This document shows positions 10,718 through 11,203 of a stretch of 11,203 bases of DNA, in pieces. Each line of letters starts with the position of its first letter. Positions within the stretch are counted from its first letter, which is position 1. This DNA comes from Bdellovibrio sp. (GTDB taxonomy: Bacteria; Bdellovibrionota; Bdellovibrionia; Bdellovibrionales; UBA1609): the NCBI GenBank assembly GCA_003694355.1, contig RFKI01000161.1, forward strand, positions 1-11,203, read 5' to 3'. The notes under the pieces were generated by a model. That model was not told the DNA's origin, searched no databases, and worked only from the letters and a program-made list of their open reading frames with translations. Made by a program: the position numbers and the translations under genes.

Positions 10718-11203
10718 CAGGTCATATCTATCCCTGGATTTAGTGAGCCGGTAAGCAGTTTAACTCATTTATTGGCGGCGATCGCAGCTTTCCTTGGGGC
10801 TATTTTTCTTCTAAGAAAGGGGAGAGGGAATAAACTTCGCTTGTTAGCTCTAGGGATTTATTCTTTTTCTTTAGTATTTTTATTTTCAATGAGTGGAGTA
10901 TATCATCTATTGGATCCCAAAGGAGCGCCTCGAATGGTTTTTCAAAGATTAGATCATGCGGGAATTTGGGTGCTTATTGCTGGTACGTTTACTCCTCTAC
11001 ATGTTATTGCTATGAGGGGTTTTTGGAGATGGGGGGTTGTTTTATCAGTTTGGACTTTAGCTATTACAGGCTTAACATTAGAAGTTGTCTTCTTTCAAAC
11101 CATCCCAGAGTGGCTCATACTACTGTTTTTTTTGGGGTTTGGTTGGGTTGGTTTTTTAACAGCATATAAGTTAAGAAAAATATATGGTTTAAGGGAAATT
11201 CAA
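10715..11203 (+). CDS. Hemolysin III / PAQR-family membrane protein, 3'-truncated by window edge
   Basis: The first 163 codons of an integral inner-membrane protein of the hemolysin III (YqfA/PAQR) family; usual length is about 210-230 residues, so roughly the last third is outside the window. Visible hydrophobic segments lie at about 16-33, 43-62, 82-100, 107-126 and 133-150, matching the first five of seven family helices. The family's metal-site residues are present as far as can be seen: S60-x3-H64 in SGVYH and D80 in RLDHAGIW; the HxxxH pair expected in the last helix is beyond the edge. Family members are predicted hydrolase-like proteins related to adiponectin receptors; the bacterial substrate is not settled and the hemolysin name comes from one early Bacillus cereus report. 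The gene lies 19 bases after fusA with its own strong ribosome-binding site and no terminator between, so cotranscription is likely although the function is unrelated. Confidence 0.88.
   Translation, partial: MQVISIPGFSEPVSSLTHLLAAIAAFLGAIFLLRKGRGNKLRLLALGIYSFSLVFLFSMSGVYHLLDPKGAPRMVFQRLDHAGIWVLIAGTFTPLHVIAMRGFWRWGVVLSVWTLAITGLTLEVVFFQTIPEWLILLFFLGFGWVGFLTAYKLRKIYGLREIQ

Noticed and set aside
11134..11151. G-run cluster (GGGG, GG, GGG, GG with short T loops) that could fold as a two-layer G-quadruplex
   Set aside because: It is explained by Gly, Trp, Phe and Val codons of a membrane helix (FLGFGWVGF) in an AT-rich gene; two-layer quadruplexes are weak and common by chance.
10966..11169. 67-codon + strand frame near the right end
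   Set aside because: It is a shadow of the PAQR-family gene, whose frame runs unbroken from 10715 to the edge with family residues and a strong ribosome-binding site.

Overview
The window is a block of core transcription and translation genes, all on the + strand, followed by the start of a membrane-protein gene. In order it holds: rpoB (5' end cut off by the window edge), rpoC, rpsL, rpsG, fusA, and the first 163 codons of a hemolysin III/PAQR-family gene that runs off the right edge. The gaps between these six genes are 19, 65, 19, 12 and 19 bases, with no recognisable terminator in any of them. The likeliest reading is one long co-directional transcription unit joining the rpoBC and str (rpsL-rpsG-fusA) operons.

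The DNA is AT-rich. The proteins are clearly bacterial and of proteobacterial type. RpoC lines up with E. coli RpoC residue for residue at the first zinc site and the catalytic triad, and carries the long trigger-loop insertion (SI3). RpoB carries the matching coiled-coil insertion (SI2). The RpoC N-terminus ([17 protein letters not shown]) recalls deltaproteobacterial and Bdellovibrionota proteins (Myxococcus- and Bdellovibrio-like) more than gammaproteobacterial ones. I therefore suggest a low-GC lineage in or near Bdellovibrionota or the old Deltaproteobacteria. This rests on memory of homologues, not on a tree.

The genes work together in gene expression. RpoB and RpoC form the two-subunit catalytic core of RNA polymerase. 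S12 and S7 are 30S subunit proteins at the decoding centre and the head/E-site. EF-G is the translocation GTPase that moves tRNA and mRNA through the ribosome. The last gene is unrelated to translation.

Most of the window is ordinary housekeeping sequence and I see no new multi-gene system. The points most worth a second look are: (1) the tip loop of EF-G domain IV has Arg where E. coli EF-G has His583; (2) a 16-codon micro-ORF with a perfect AGGAGG ribosome-binding site sits between rpoC and rpsL, in frame with rpsL and separated from it by one stop codon and one sense codon; (3) a PAQR/hemolysin III gene with its own strong ribosome-binding site follows fusA where tuf often lies; (4) fusA starts at GTG with no visible Shine-Dalgarno, 12 bases after and in the same frame as rpsG; (5) the rpsL-rpsG gap is too short for the E. 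coli-type S7 autoregulatory site.
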